DNA of 64,000 nucleotides from Lewinellaceae bacterium (GTDB taxonomy: Bacteria > Bacteroidota > Bacteroidia > Chitinophagales > Saprospiraceae). Positions 49,723 to 58,748 of this stretch are shown piece after piece (position 1 is the stretch's first letter; every line of letters begins with the position of its first letter). The position numbers were made by a program, and so were the translations under genes. The stretch is taken from positions 98,135 to 162,134 of the forward strand of contig JADJWX010000015.1 of assembly GCA_016716135.1 (NCBI GenBank), written 5' to 3'. The notes beneath the pieces are model-generated. The model was not told the origin of the DNA. It was given only the letters and a program-made list of their open reading frames with translations, and ran no database searches.

Positions 49723-50842
49723 GCCGGGCCGCCTGCAACAGACGCTCCTGCTTAGCCTGGTTCTACTGGGCACTGCAACAATCACTCCTTTACAGGCAAA
49801 CGGCCCCACACAGGAGTTTACAAAGAAGATCAACCGGGAATTCAGCACGACGGCCAATGGCATGACGGCCCTGTACAACAAGTATGGCAAAGTGCACGTG
49901 AATACCTGGGAAAAAAACAGTGTAAAAATCGACATTACCATCGTTGTCAATGCCAACAATCAACGGGATGCGGATAAAGCATTTGAACGGATAAACGTCA
50001 ATTTTACCAACACAGCCGGCTATGTCAAAGCCGAAACTATTGTGAATTCAGAAGGTAAAAACTGGTGGCCCGGCAACAGTTGTAAGGACTTTAAAATCAA
50101 CTATGAAGTCTGGATGCCTGTCGGAAATCAACTCGACCTGAAAAACAAATACGGCAATTCTTACGTCGGCAACCTCAACGGTAAACTGACCGCAGAAATC
50201 CACTACGGCGACCTGCGCACAGAAGCCATAAACAACGACGGCGATTTGACAATCGGCTACGGAAAAGCAACCATTGCAAAAGTGCGCAACCTCTCGGGGC
50301 ACCTCAGCTATGGCGGCCTTATTCTTTCTGAAGCCACGGATGTTCAGATTGACACCAAGTATTCAGAATGTCAGATCGACCGGGCTAAAACTGTGCGGAT
50401 GACGTCCAAATACGACGACTTTAACCTCGGCGATATTCAAGACCTGCGCTTGCAAACGAAATATGCCAACCTGCGCGTGGATAAAGCCGGCGCAGCCTTT
50501 GTCACCGCGCAATACACCGATGTGAAGGTAAACAGTGTGGCCACTACCGTCGACGCCGACCTCACCTACGGAAGCCTGAAAGTCTCTGCCCTGGCCCGAA
50601 ATTTTTCCGAAGCAAAAATTGTCGGAAAGTACACCGACGTGCAGATGAACGTAGAAAGTGGCGCAGCTTTTCGTTTCGATGCCGAAGGCACCCATACCGA
50701 CCTGCGAACCCCTTCCGGCGCAACCATTAACCGGCGGGCCGATGAGGGCAGCCGTTCGGCAGTTGCCGGTTTTGTCGGCAACGCCAATGCACCCGGCCTG
50801 GTTAAAGCACGGCTGACTTACGGCGATTTTGTGCTGAAATAA
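49703..50842 (+). CDS. DUF4097-like beta-repeat surface protein
   Basis: 379 residues. The N-terminus reads as a signal peptide (residues 12-32). The body carries about a dozen short strands of the type xxY[GSTAD]xxx, spaced near 20 residues: NKYGKVHV, HYGDLRTE, GYGKATIA, SYGGLILS, KYSECQID, KYDDFNLG, KYANLRVD, QYTDVKVN, TYGSLKVS, KYTDVQMN and TYGDFVLK. The periodicity suggests a beta-helix or solenoid. It is co-transcribed with the sigma/anti-sigma pair and could be a target or sensor of that unit. Confidence 0.8.
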   Translation: MKLNLFKPGRLQQTLLLSLVLLGTATITPLQANGPTQEFTKKINREFSTTANGMTALYNKYGKVHVNTWEKNSVKIDITIVVNANNQRDADKAFERINVNFTNTAGYVKAETIVNSEGKNWWPGNSCKDFKINYEVWMPVGNQLDLKNKYGNSYVGNLNGKLTAEIHYGDLRTEAINNDGDLTIGYGKATIAKVRNLSGHLSYGGLILSEATDVQIDTKYSECQIDRAKTVRMTSKYDDFNLGDIQDLRLQTKYANLRVDKAGAAFVTAQYTDVKVNSVATTVDADLTYGSLKVSALARNFSEAKIVGKYTDVQMNVESGAAFRFDAEGTHTDLRTPSGATINRRADEGSRSAVAGFVGNANAPGLVKARLTYGDFVLK

Positions 50843-50877
50843 TTTCCTGGAAGGTAAGAAGGTTGGAGGGTGCCTGA

Positions 50878-50927
50878 TAAGAAGATTGTTCACCATTTTG
50901 GATGCTGAACAATCTTCTTACTTTTTT
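50878..50927 (+). terminator. Intrinsic terminator after the DUF4097 gene
   Basis: TAAGAAGATTGTTCA and TGAACAATCTTCTTA are perfect 15-bp arms around a 13-base loop, followed by CTTTTTT. It ends the sigma-factor operon just before the stop of the converging RDD gene. Confidence 0.85.
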
Positions 50928-51678
50928 ATCGGGTCAGGACGATGTAGTCGCGCAGCAGGGTTTTCAAAAACTCCATCCGGTTGCCCGGGCGCTGATCAAT
51001 TTCCAGGATCGGCATCAAGTGGGTAACCAGGTCTTCCACAACAGCCTCATGCGCAGGGTTCGGATAGCGTTGCACGCGCCCAAGCACGGTTTTTATAAAA
51101 ATCATGTCCTGCTCATTCAGTTTTCGAACCTGTGGATATACAGGCTGATAATTGTCCAGGGTGGAAATACTGAGAATATCCTGAAGGCGAAACTGGTACT
51201 GTGCTGCATCCTGAATTTTTATGACGGTCGTGTTGGCGGCTAAATCGCCCAGTCGCTGGCTTTTCCCTGTAGTTTTTATCAAAACCATACCGATCACACA
51301 AAAGGAAAAGAGCGAATCGACCAGGTGTAAGACCGCGCGCAAGACCACATCGCTCCATTCCGGATCTTTGCCGTCCAGCCGAACGACCTTGGTACCCATA
51401 AGCATCTTTCCCGGGGTTTGGCCAATATTCCAGATTTCGAAACAAATATTATACAGGAAATAAGCCAGAAAAGGCATCAAAACTGCCACAATTACCCAAC
51501 CGGATTCGCTGGTAAGCAATCCGCCGCTAAGTGCCTGCAGGAATTGAAATAGTATCAGGTACCCAACGAGGACAATCACCAAATCGATAAACCAGGCCAA
51601 CCCGCGATCGCGCAAACGGGCCAGTCCGTATTCAATCGTTACATTTTGTGTTGTGGTTATCTCAATGGATTTCAGCAT
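50926..51678 (-). CDS. RDD-family membrane protein
   Basis: 250 residues. RLRDRGLAWFIDLVI carries the R-D-D signature, and GQTPGKMLMGTKVVRLDG and QRLGDLAANT are also typical. Three or four transmembrane segments lie in the first 150 residues. A C-terminal cytoplasmic part of about 90 residues (QDMIFIKTVLGRVQRYPN, MEFLKTLLRDYIVLTR) is extra to the domain. It may take part in ion or metabolite transport, but the function is unknown. dapD lies 15 bases upstream. Confidence 0.9.
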   Translation of the reverse strand: MLKSIEITTTQNVTIEYGLARLRDRGLAWFIDLVIVLVGYLILFQFLQALSGGLLTSESGWVIVAVLMPFLAYFLYNICFEIWNIGQTPGKMLMGTKVVRLDGKDPEWSDVVLRAVLHLVDSLFSFCVIGMVLIKTTGKSQRLGDLAANTTVIKIQDAAQYQFRLQDILSISTLDNYQPVYPQVRKLNEQDMIFIKTVLGRVQRYPNPAHEAVVEDLVTHLMPILEIDQRPGNRMEFLKTLLRDYIVLTR

Positions 51679-51693
51679 GCCTTTTCAATGCGT

Positions 51694-52515
51694 TTACACC
51701 GAAACCTGGAAGTCGCGCAGGGCATCGTTGAGCGACACTTTTTTATCCGTACGCTCTTTGCGTTTGCCGATGATGAGCGCACACGACACCTGATAGGTAC
51801 CTGCCGGGAACTCCTTGGTGTAACTGCCCGGAATAACCACCGACCGCGCCGGTACGCGCCCTTTCAGGATTACCGGCTCCGAACCCGTCACGTCGATGAT
51901 TCGTGTACTTTGCGTGAGCACCACATTGGCGCCGAGCACGGCTTCGCGCTCCACATGCACCCCTTCCACCACGATACACCGCGAGCCGATAAAGGCTTCA
52001 TCTTCAATAATGGTCGGTGTAGCCTGTGGCGGCTCCAGCACACCGCCGATACCAACGCCACCGGCAAGGTGCACGTTTCGGCCAATTTGTGCGCAGGAAC
52101 CCACGGTCGCCCAGGTGTCGACCATCGAACCGCTACCCACCCAGGCGCCAATATTGACGTACGAGGGCATCAGAATAGCGCCTTTTTCGATGAACGACCC
52201 ATAGCGAGCAAGCGCCTGCGGCACCACGCGAACGCCTTTTTCGGCAAAACCTGTTTTCAGTGGAATTTTATCATGAAACTCAAAGGGCCCCACCTCGATC
52301 GTTTCCATAGCCTGGATCGGAAAATACAATATCACACCTTTCTTTACCCAATCGTGTGTGGTCCAGGTACCATCAGCACGCGGTTCGGCTACCCGAAGTG
52401 TGCCGGAATCCAGTTGAGCGATCAGAGTGCGGATGGCTTGCTGGGTATCGGCGTTTTGCAGCAGCGAACGGTCGTCCCAGGCAGCTTCGATAGTCTGTTT
52501 AAGTGCTTCAGTCAT
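51694..52515 (-). CDS. dapD: 2,3,4,5-tetrahydropyridine-2,6-dicarboxylate N-succinyltransferase
   Basis: 273 residues. Lysine and diaminopimelate synthesis step using succinyl-CoA, supplying peptidoglycan precursors. The left-handed beta helix shows hexapeptide repeats (VGSGSMVDTWATVGSCAQIG, NVHLAGGVGIGGVLEP). KTGFAEKGVRVVPQALARYG and IIEDEAFIGSRCIVVEGV complete the family pattern. Confidence 0.96.
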   Translation of the reverse strand: MTEALKQTIEAAWDDRSLLQNADTQQAIRTLIAQLDSGTLRVAEPRADGTWTTHDWVKKGVILYFPIQAMETIEVGPFEFHDKIPLKTGFAEKGVRVVPQALARYGSFIEKGAILMPSYVNIGAWVGSGSMVDTWATVGSCAQIGRNVHLAGGVGIGGVLEPPQATPTIIEDEAFIGSRCIVVEGVHVEREAVLGANVVLTQSTRIIDVTGSEPVILKGRVPARSVVIPGSYTKEFPAGTYQVSCALIIGKRKERTDKKVSLNDALRDFQVSV

Positions 52516-52555
52516 TTTTTTATTTATAAAACCAGGCGAAACAAGTGTTGAAAAA

Positions 52556-53317
52556 CTACCCGGTCAGGACAACCGCGATCAGGTAATCGGCCAGCAAAAT
52601 GAGAATATCGCTGTATACGACAGAACGGGTACTTGCCTGGCCAAGTTCAATGCTGCCACCTTCGACGAAATAGCCTTGATAGCAGGAAACAGTGGTCAGG
52701 ATAAAGGCAAAAACCACCGATTTTACATACATCATGAACACGTTGTAGGGTACAAAAAAGGAACGCAAGCCTTGCACGTATTCATCATCGGTGATCAGGT
52801 CGGTTGGCACGCTGGCCAGGTAGCCGCCAATGATGGCTACGTAGGCCGAAAAGGTTACCAGCAGCGGTATAGCCACCAGGGCGCCGATCACCTTCGGGCG
52901 AATGAGGTATGCAGCCGTGTTTACCCCCATCACCTCCATGGCGTCGATATGCTCTTTCTGACGCATACCGCCGATTTCAGCGGTCATGTTCGAGCCCACC
53001 TTGCCGGCAAGCACCAGGCAGGTGATGGTTGGCGACAATTCGATGATCGCCAAATCGCGCACAATGTACCCTATGTAATAACGGGGGATTAACTGACCAT
53101 TCAACTGATAGGCAAACTGTACCGCAGCAACGGCGCCGATAAAAATCGAGATCAGGCAAACGATCACCAGCGAGCCGATGCCGATGTCATTGGTTTGGCG
53201 CATAGTTTCGCGCCAGTACATGGAGAATTTTTCAGGCCGGCCTAACGTCTGCCGCATCATTTGCAAATAGCGCCCGAAATGAAAGAAAATGTTGTATTTT
53301 TTATTCAGGACAAACAT
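52556..53317 (-). CDS. mlaE: MlaE-type ABC transporter permease
   Basis: 253 residues with five or six transmembrane segments. ELSPTITCLVLAGKVGSNMTAEIGGMRQKEHIDAMEVMGVN is the signature of the MlaE/YrbE permease of the phospholipid transport system that maintains outer-membrane asymmetry. IPRYYIGYIVRDLAIIELSP precedes it. The ATPase and MCE-domain genes are not in the window. It may be in the same transcript as dapD, 40 bases downstream. Confidence 0.93.
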   Translation of the reverse strand: MFVLNKKYNIFFHFGRYLQMMRQTLGRPEKFSMYWRETMRQTNDIGIGSLVIVCLISIFIGAVAAVQFAYQLNGQLIPRYYIGYIVRDLAIIELSPTITCLVLAGKVGSNMTAEIGGMRQKEHIDAMEVMGVNTAAYLIRPKVIGALVAIPLLVTFSAYVAIIGGYLASVPTDLITDDEYVQGLRSFFVPYNVFMMYVKSVVFAFILTTVSCYQGYFVEGGSIELGQASTRSVVYSDILILLADYLIAVVLTG

Positions 53318-53451
53318 GGGTGGTCATAAATTTTACAGTGTTCAAAGGTTGGGATTTTTTCCAAACTTTAAGCAGCCAATTGGGTTTAAGTACTTGTTTT
53401 TGCCTCAAATTCAATTTTAAAACGCAGTTTTCAGTCTAAACGTAATTTACC

Positions 53452-54171
53452 GTGCAACAACCAACCACCCCAACCGCCGTAGTAACCGGTGCCACCAAAG
53501 GCCTGGGACGGGCCATTGCCGAGCAATTTGCCGCCAATGGCTTCGACCTGTTCGTGTGCGCCCGTTCAGCCAACGACCTCGCCGAAATGCAGACGCATTG
53601 GGAAAAAACGTATCCCGGCCGGCAATTATTCACTCAAGCTGCTGATCTCAGCAAAAAAGCGGTTGTACTGCAATTTGCTGAAGCCGTTCGCCGGCAATGG
53701 TCGCGCCTGGATATACTGGTAAACAATGCCGGCCTGTTTATTCCGGGCAAGGTCACCGAAGAGGTCGATGGCGCCCTGGAACAAATGATCGAAGTGAACC
53801 TGTACAGCGCTTACCACCTTACCCGGGCGCTGCTTCCGGCCATGCTCCCGCACCGTCAGGGGCATATTTTCAACATGTGCAGCATAGCAAGCCTGGACGC
53901 TTATCCGAGCGGCGGTTCCTATTCGATTGCCAAGTTTGCCTTGCTGGGTTTTTCCAAAAACCTGCGCAACGAACTAAAAACGGAAGGCATCAAGGTTACC
54001 ACACTAATGCCGGGCGCCACCTGGACAGCTTCCTGGGAAGGCGCAGGGTTCCCAGCCGAACGGCTCATGCAAGCCGATGATATTGCCCGAATGGTTTGGG
54101 CGGCGTACCAACTGTCTGACGCTGCCGTGGTGGAGGAATTGATTATCCGGCCACAACTCGGCGATTTATAA
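53452..54171 (+). CDS. Short-chain dehydrogenase/reductase
   Basis: 239 residues. The NAD(P)-binding TGATKGLGRAIAEQF (residues 12-26), LVNNAG (near 90) and the catalytic YSIAKFALLGFSK (Y-x3-K near 157) are seen. Substrate unknown. The start is GTG. No in-frame ATG gives a full Rossmann fold. Confidence 0.9.
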   Translation: MQQPTTPTAVVTGATKGLGRAIAEQFAANGFDLFVCARSANDLAEMQTHWEKTYPGRQLFTQAADLSKKAVVLQFAEAVRRQWSRLDILVNNAGLFIPGKVTEEVDGALEQMIEVNLYSAYHLTRALLPAMLPHRQGHIFNMCSIASLDAYPSGGSYSIAKFALLGFSKNLRNELKTEGIKVTTLMPGATWTASWEGAGFPAERLMQADDIARMVWAAYQLSDAAVVEELIIRPQLGDL

Positions 54172-54225
54172 CCAGCCAATGCGCTGCACATGAACCTTTC
54201 CTTCAAATCCCCGTTCCCTAAAAAA

Positions 54226-54267
<42 letters not shown>

Positions 54268-54275
54268 ACTACCGG

Positions 54276-54731
54276 ATGTTCCATTTAAACAAAGGCGATC
54301 AAGCCCCCGATTTTTCAGCCCTCAACGAAAAAGGCGAAACCGTCAAACTGGCCGATTTTCGCGGCAAAAAACTGGTCCTCTATTTTTATCCTAAAGACGA
54401 TACCCCGGGTTGCACCGCCGAAGCCTGCAGCCTGCGCGACGGCTATCCGAAATTTATCGCCCAGGGCTATGCAATTTTGGGCGTCAGCCCGGATTCGGTG
54501 AAAAAACACGTCAAGTTTATCGAAAAGTACGATCTGCCGTTCAGTTTGCTGGCCGATGAAGACAAGGCTGTTGCCAATGCCTATGGTGTGTGGGGCCCGA
54601 AAAAATTTATGGGTCGTAGCTACGAGGGCGTGCACCGTACCACCTTTGTCATTGATGCTTCCGGTAAAATCGAGGAGATCATTGAAAAGGTCGATACGAA
54701 GAACCACGCCGAGCAACTTTTGGCTGTTTAA
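54276..54731 (+). CDS. bcp: Thioredoxin-dependent thiol peroxidase (Bcp-type peroxiredoxin)
   Basis: 151 residues. It reduces hydroperoxides. GKKLVLYFYPKDDTPGCTAEACSLRD has the peroxidatic Cys (in PGCTAEAC) and the resolving Cys five residues on, as in the BCP/PrxQ family. SPDSVKKHVKFIEKYDLPFSLLADED and YEGVHRTTFVIDASG follow. Its stop overlaps the converging flippase-like gene by four bases. Confidence 0.95.
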   Translation: MFHLNKGDQAPDFSALNEKGETVKLADFRGKKLVLYFYPKDDTPGCTAEACSLRDGYPKFIAQGYAILGVSPDSVKKHVKFIEKYDLPFSLLADEDKAVANAYGVWGPKKFMGRSYEGVHRTTFVIDASGKIEEIIEKVDTKNHAEQLLAV

Positions 54732-55816
54732 GGGCTTTTAACCACCGCTTGCCGCGCGATCCATGCCGGCACCACAAAAGCACCCAGCAGCAAATACCCG
54801 TAGTAGGCCATACTCCGCCACAGCAGGGCAATGATCAAGCCGATACCGGCCGGCACAAAGTCGGCAATGAACCCGGCGAGAGCAACCTCTGCCAGGCCGG
54901 CGCCGCCGGGTGTAGGGCTAAAGGCCATGATGATAAACATGGCAACCAGGCGCGCATAAATAAAGGCCTGGGTGCTGCCGTCAAGTGGAGTGCTGGGTAC
55001 AAGCGCGATGATCAGGAAATTGATCATGATAAACTTGCTCGTCCAGGAAGCGATGGTGCTGAGCACGACCCGGAGGTGGTAACGCCAGTCTTGCAGGCGA
55101 ATCTCCCCGGCCGCATTTTCAAACTCATTACCCAGGCGTTGAAACTTGGGCGCCCAGCGTTTCAGCATGGGCCGGGCCGCCAGCCAGTACAGGGTTTTGC
55201 GGGCATACTGCGGTCGAATGATCAACAGAAAAACCAGCGCCAGCCAGTAGCTCGTCATCACGGCATACGTACCGAAAAAAGCGCCGCTGGCCAGACCTAC
55301 ATCCTGATACGATTGCATGCCGGGGTACAGCATAATCGGTCCGTACAGCAATAGTAAAAAAGGCAGGATCACCACGAAAAAACCCGAATCAAGCACCATT
55401 GTGTAAAATACGGCGGCGGCTGTGCGGCCTGCGGGCAGTTTTTCACGGGTCAACACAAAAAGCATCACGAAAGGGCCGCCTTTGCTGGTCGGTGTGAGCG
55501 CACCGCTGAACTCCCATAACACAATCAACTCCAGGCACTTCCGGAAGGAAAAATAATGCCGCGTGATGGTGTACAGGCGGTAGGAAATAAATAAATGGCG
55601 CAGTACCAGCAACGCGGCGGCAATGCCGATCCAGAAAAACGCAGTGGCAGTCCATTGAATAGACCGAAATTTCTCCAGGTCAAACTGCCAGTAAAATAAA
55701 AAGGCAACAGCCGCCACACCCAGCAAAATCGGGAAAATGGCGCGGGAAAGCCGCAGGGAGTTCAGTACGCGGTGCGCTTCGGCTTCTGCCGGTTGGGGAA
55801 TTACAGGTTTGTGCAC
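54728..55816 (-). CDS. Flippase-like membrane protein (AglD/YbhN/lysylphosphatidylglycerol-synthase TM family)
   Basis: About 362 residues and eight or more transmembrane helices. LWEFSGALTPTSKGGPFVMLFVLTREK and the FSPTPGGAGLAEVALAGFI loop are characteristic of this family. Members act as lipid-linked flippases or lack a known activity. The frame is open to an ATG 47 codons earlier, but that stretch looks non-coding. The GTG before HKPVIPQPAEAEAH is preferred. Start uncertain. Confidence 0.78.
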   Translation of the reverse strand: MHKPVIPQPAEAEAHRVLNSLRLSRAIFPILLGVAAVAFLFYWQFDLEKFRSIQWTATAFFWIGIAAALLVLRHLFISYRLYTITRHYFSFRKCLELIVLWEFSGALTPTSKGGPFVMLFVLTREKLPAGRTAAAVFYTMVLDSGFFVVILPFLLLLYGPIMLYPGMQSYQDVGLASGAFFGTYAVMTSYWLALVFLLIIRPQYARKTLYWLAARPMLKRWAPKFQRLGNEFENAAGEIRLQDWRYHLRVVLSTIASWTSKFIMINFLIIALVPSTPLDGSTQAFIYARLVAMFIIMAFSPTPGGAGLAEVALAGFIADFVPAGIGLIIALLWRSMAYYGYLLLGAFVVPAWIARQAVVKSP

Positions 55817-56053
55817 GAGTCGAATTTTATTGGGCAGGCGAAGGTAAGGCAGGGCATTAGAACGTAAAAAACAATTCGGGCGCCTTTCAGGTTGCTTAAA
55901 AAATAAAAAAACCGAAGCGCTCTGTTGCGTCCGGTTACACACGGGCATAACCTGCACATGTGATTGTATGAAGCAAATCTTATTTTAAAAGAACCGGAGC
56001 GCAATTTTCAAAACCTGTCCACTCCGGCTTATTAAAACCGCACCAGGCGGCAC

Positions 56054-56974
56054 TTACTTTTGTGGCTGCTGCATGCCATACTCGGCGCCGTTGCCATTTG
56101 TACTCCATAAGAGCATGGACTCCATGACTTCAGGGTCGAACTCCGTATCCGGCAACACTTGTTCGCGTTTTAAAGCATACAGTTGTGGTTCGCGCTCGGG
56201 CACTTGCAACATAGGGTTGAGCACCTCAAACTCGGTTTCGTCGTAGTGGTAAATTTGCCAGCGGCCGAAGTTGTATTCCAGGGCGGTAAGGTGTTCGATC
56301 CAGTCGCCACTATTCAGATAATGTACCGTTCGGCCATTCTCGGCAGTCACTTCCCGCATTTGCGGACGGTGGATGTGCCCGCAAATCACGTAGTCGTACG
56401 ATTTTTCGGCAGCAAGCTGGATAGCGGTGTCTTCAAAATCATTGATGTATTTGACCGCACCTTTTACCGATTTTTTCACTTTCGATGCAAAGGAAACCGG
56501 GCTGAATCCGAACAACCTGCGTGCGCGGTTGATCGCCCGGTTGATGCGAATGAGCAGGTCGTAGCCTTCACCACCGAGTCGGGCCAGCCAACGGGCGCGC
56601 TGGATGCTGGTGTCGAACACATCGCCGTGGAAGACCCAGTGTGTTTTTCCATTGACCTGGAAAACGAGTTTGTTGCGCAGGTGGATCAGGCCGAACGACA
56701 ATTCACCGAATTTGCGCAACAAATCATCGTGGTTGCCGGTGAGGTAGTACACCTTGGTACCCTTCACCGCCATTTTCAGCAATTGGTGCACCACGGCGAG
56801 GTGGTCTTTTGGAAAGTAGTTTTTCTTAAAATACCAGATGTCGAAAATATCGCCGTTGAGAATGAGCGTCCGCGGTTCGATACTTTTCAAATAGTGCAGT
56901 AACTCCCGGGCATGACAGCCATAAGTTCCCAGATGAATATCCGACAGGACAACGATGTCAACATTCCGTTTCAT
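56054..56974 (-). CDS. LpxH-like metallophosphoesterase
   Basis: 306 residues. The calcineurin-like set LSDIHLG (D-x-H), NGDIFDIW, TGNHDDL and GHIHRPQM is complete. Such proteins in this phylum are candidates for UDP-2,3-diacylglucosamine hydrolase, which makes lipid X for lipid A, but the C-terminal extension (residues 245-306) is unlike enteric LpxH. The general class is certain, the substrate inferred. Confidence 0.85.
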   Translation of the reverse strand: MKRNVDIVVLSDIHLGTYGCHARELLHYLKSIEPRTLILNGDIFDIWYFKKNYFPKDHLAVVHQLLKMAVKGTKVYYLTGNHDDLLRKFGELSFGLIHLRNKLVFQVNGKTHWVFHGDVFDTSIQRARWLARLGGEGYDLLIRINRAINRARRLFGFSPVSFASKVKKSVKGAVKYINDFEDTAIQLAAEKSYDYVICGHIHRPQMREVTAENGRTVHYLNSGDWIEHLTALEYNFGRWQIYHYDETEFEVLNPMLQVPEREPQLYALKREQVLPDTEFDPEVMESMLLWSTNGNGAEYGMQQPQK

Positions 56975-57197
56975 GGCTACCGGCTTATATGATGCATGGT
57001 CAAAAAGTCAAAGGCCCGCGCCGGGTAAAGTGAGCCATCAGAATAAAAACCTGATACAGATTTGGGCGAGCGCCCTGAAATGGAGATAAAGCGACCGAAA
57101 AAAGGATGGGCTTATTACAATGGCGCGGAACATAAACATAAATACCTCTTTGTGTCTTTGCTTGGCACAAAGGTAGGTCCCGCGCCGGGGCAGGGTG
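56975..57197. other. Intergenic region with repeat-like text
   Basis: About 220 bases. CCCGCGCCGGG occurs twice, and the motif CCTCTTTGTGTCTTTGCTTGG belongs to the degenerate GGCACAAAG-like family seen elsewhere. No gene or clear terminator was found. Confidence 0.5.
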
Positions 57198-58505
57198 TTA
57201 AGCCAGTATGAAGTTAGTATTAGGTTTTCTGGTGTTTTCTTTTTTGGCTGCCGGAAACAGGATGTTGTTCAGAATGAGGCGATAACCGGGTGAGTTCGGG
57301 TGCAGATTCAGGTCGGTGGGCGGATCGCCGACGTAGTGCCGGTAGTCCTCCGGATCGTGGCCGCCGTAAAACGTCCAGAAGCCAAAACCGGCAGTGCCGT
57401 GAATATAACGGGCTTCGTCGGCGGCTTTATTTTCACCCATGATCAGCACATTGGATTTGATCGTTTGTTTGGTAAATGCCGTGCTCTGGCCCATGAATCC
57501 CTTCACGGTGCGGGTATGGCACTGGGTGAGCATGGTTGGCACGGGATCCCATTTTGCAGAAAAATCGAACAGGGTGAAGTAATCCTGCTCGGGGTTTACC
57601 CGGCGGCCCAGGTTATGGTCGATCGTGGAGTGCTCGTAGGTGAGCGGGTCGCGGATCAGCTGAAAATTCTGGAACGCCAGGGTTTTTGAAAAATCCAGCT
57701 TGTTTTGTGCATTGGGGTCGGCAGGGTCGCCGTCGTACATGTCGGCGCAAATATCGATGCCTTCGGCAGCCAGGGCAATGTCGTAGGTATCGGTAGCCGA
57801 ACACATGGCGAACATAAAGCCGCCGCCGGCCACGTATTCCATGATTTTTTTGGCAACTGCCAGTTTTAGTTGGCTCACTTTGTTAAAACCATTGGTGTGG
57901 GCCAGGCTTTCCATCATGCGCACATGGTCGCGGTACCAGGGTTGGTTGCTGTGGCTGGCGTAAAATTTTCCGTACTGCCCGGTGAAGTCCTCGTGGTGCA
58001 GGTGCAGCCAATCGTACTCCAGGAGTTTGCCTTCCAGCACTTCAGTGTCGTACACCACATCGTAGGGGATTTCGGCGTAGGTGAGCACGAGGGTTACCGC
58101 GTCGTCCCAGGGCTGGATGATCTCGCCTTTTTCATTTTTATCCGGAGAATAGACGGCGATTTTGGGCGCCTTTTCCAGTTTTATCACGTCCATGTTGACT
58201 TCCGGATTCAGGATTTCATTCTGAATAGCGGCAAACTGTGCGTCGGCGATCACCTCAAAACTGACATCGCGGGTTTTGCACTCCCGGTCGAAAACCGAAG
58301 TATACTGAAAGGCAAAGCTGCCCCCGCGGTAGTTGAGCAGCCAATAGGCCTCCACACCCTGCGAAAGTACCCAGTAGGTAATCCCGTAGGCTTTCATGTG
58401 ATTGCGCTGGCTGTTTTCATCCATCGGGATGAGCATATACGTGGCATGCACTTGAGAAGCAGTGCAGGCGAGTAAGGCAAAGGCAAAAATCAGACGACGT
58501 AGCAT
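57198..58505 (-). CDS. Secreted protein commonly misnamed asparagine synthetase B
   Basis: 435 residues. Bacteroidota homologues beginning YMLIPMDENSQRNHMKAYGI carry the label asparagine synthetase B, but no glutamine amidotransferase Cys-2 or synthetase PPi loop is visible. Instead it has a signal peptide (residues 1-21) and a Rossmann-like region with YDWLHLHHEDFTGQYG, EYVAGGGFMFAMCSATDTYDIALAAEGID and FGFWTFYGGHDPEDYRH. This resembles the ThuA/DUF4159-type amidotransferase-like fold. It is probably an exported protein of unknown substrate. Confidence 0.8.
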   Translation of the reverse strand: MLRRLIFAFALLACTASQVHATYMLIPMDENSQRNHMKAYGITYWVLSQGVEAYWLLNYRGGSFAFQYTSVFDRECKTRDVSFEVIADAQFAAIQNEILNPEVNMDVIKLEKAPKIAVYSPDKNEKGEIIQPWDDAVTLVLTYAEIPYDVVYDTEVLEGKLLEYDWLHLHHEDFTGQYGKFYASHSNQPWYRDHVRMMESLAHTNGFNKVSQLKLAVAKKIMEYVAGGGFMFAMCSATDTYDIALAAEGIDICADMYDGDPADPNAQNKLDFSKTLAFQNFQLIRDPLTYEHSTIDHNLGRRVNPEQDYFTLFDFSAKWDPVPTMLTQCHTRTVKGFMGQSTAFTKQTIKSNVLIMGENKAADEARYIHGTAGFGFWTFYGGHDPEDYRHYVGDPPTDLNLHPNSPGYRLILNNILFPAAKKENTRKPNTNFILA

Positions 58506-58748
58506 GAGAAATATTCAAATTGAGAGAAAAAAGTGGGGTTGACGCAATTGCGCAAATTTTATAAAAGCGCACAATCCGTTAAACGCTATCCATATCAAAC
58601 AGATTTTTCCCAAATCCGTTTTCACCAACAAAATTACACAGAAATGGCCGGAGCCCGGGTCGTTTGGTCGGTCACCGTCTGCCAATAGCGGAAAAAACTG
58701 CCGGCCTGCGCATATACCCGGCACAATGCCTTAATTTCCCCCTCGAAT

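Noticed and set aside
57145..57180. Possible tRNA or small RNA in the LpxH-asparagine-like gap
   Set aside because: No cloverleaf can be drawn; the text fits the degenerate repeat family.
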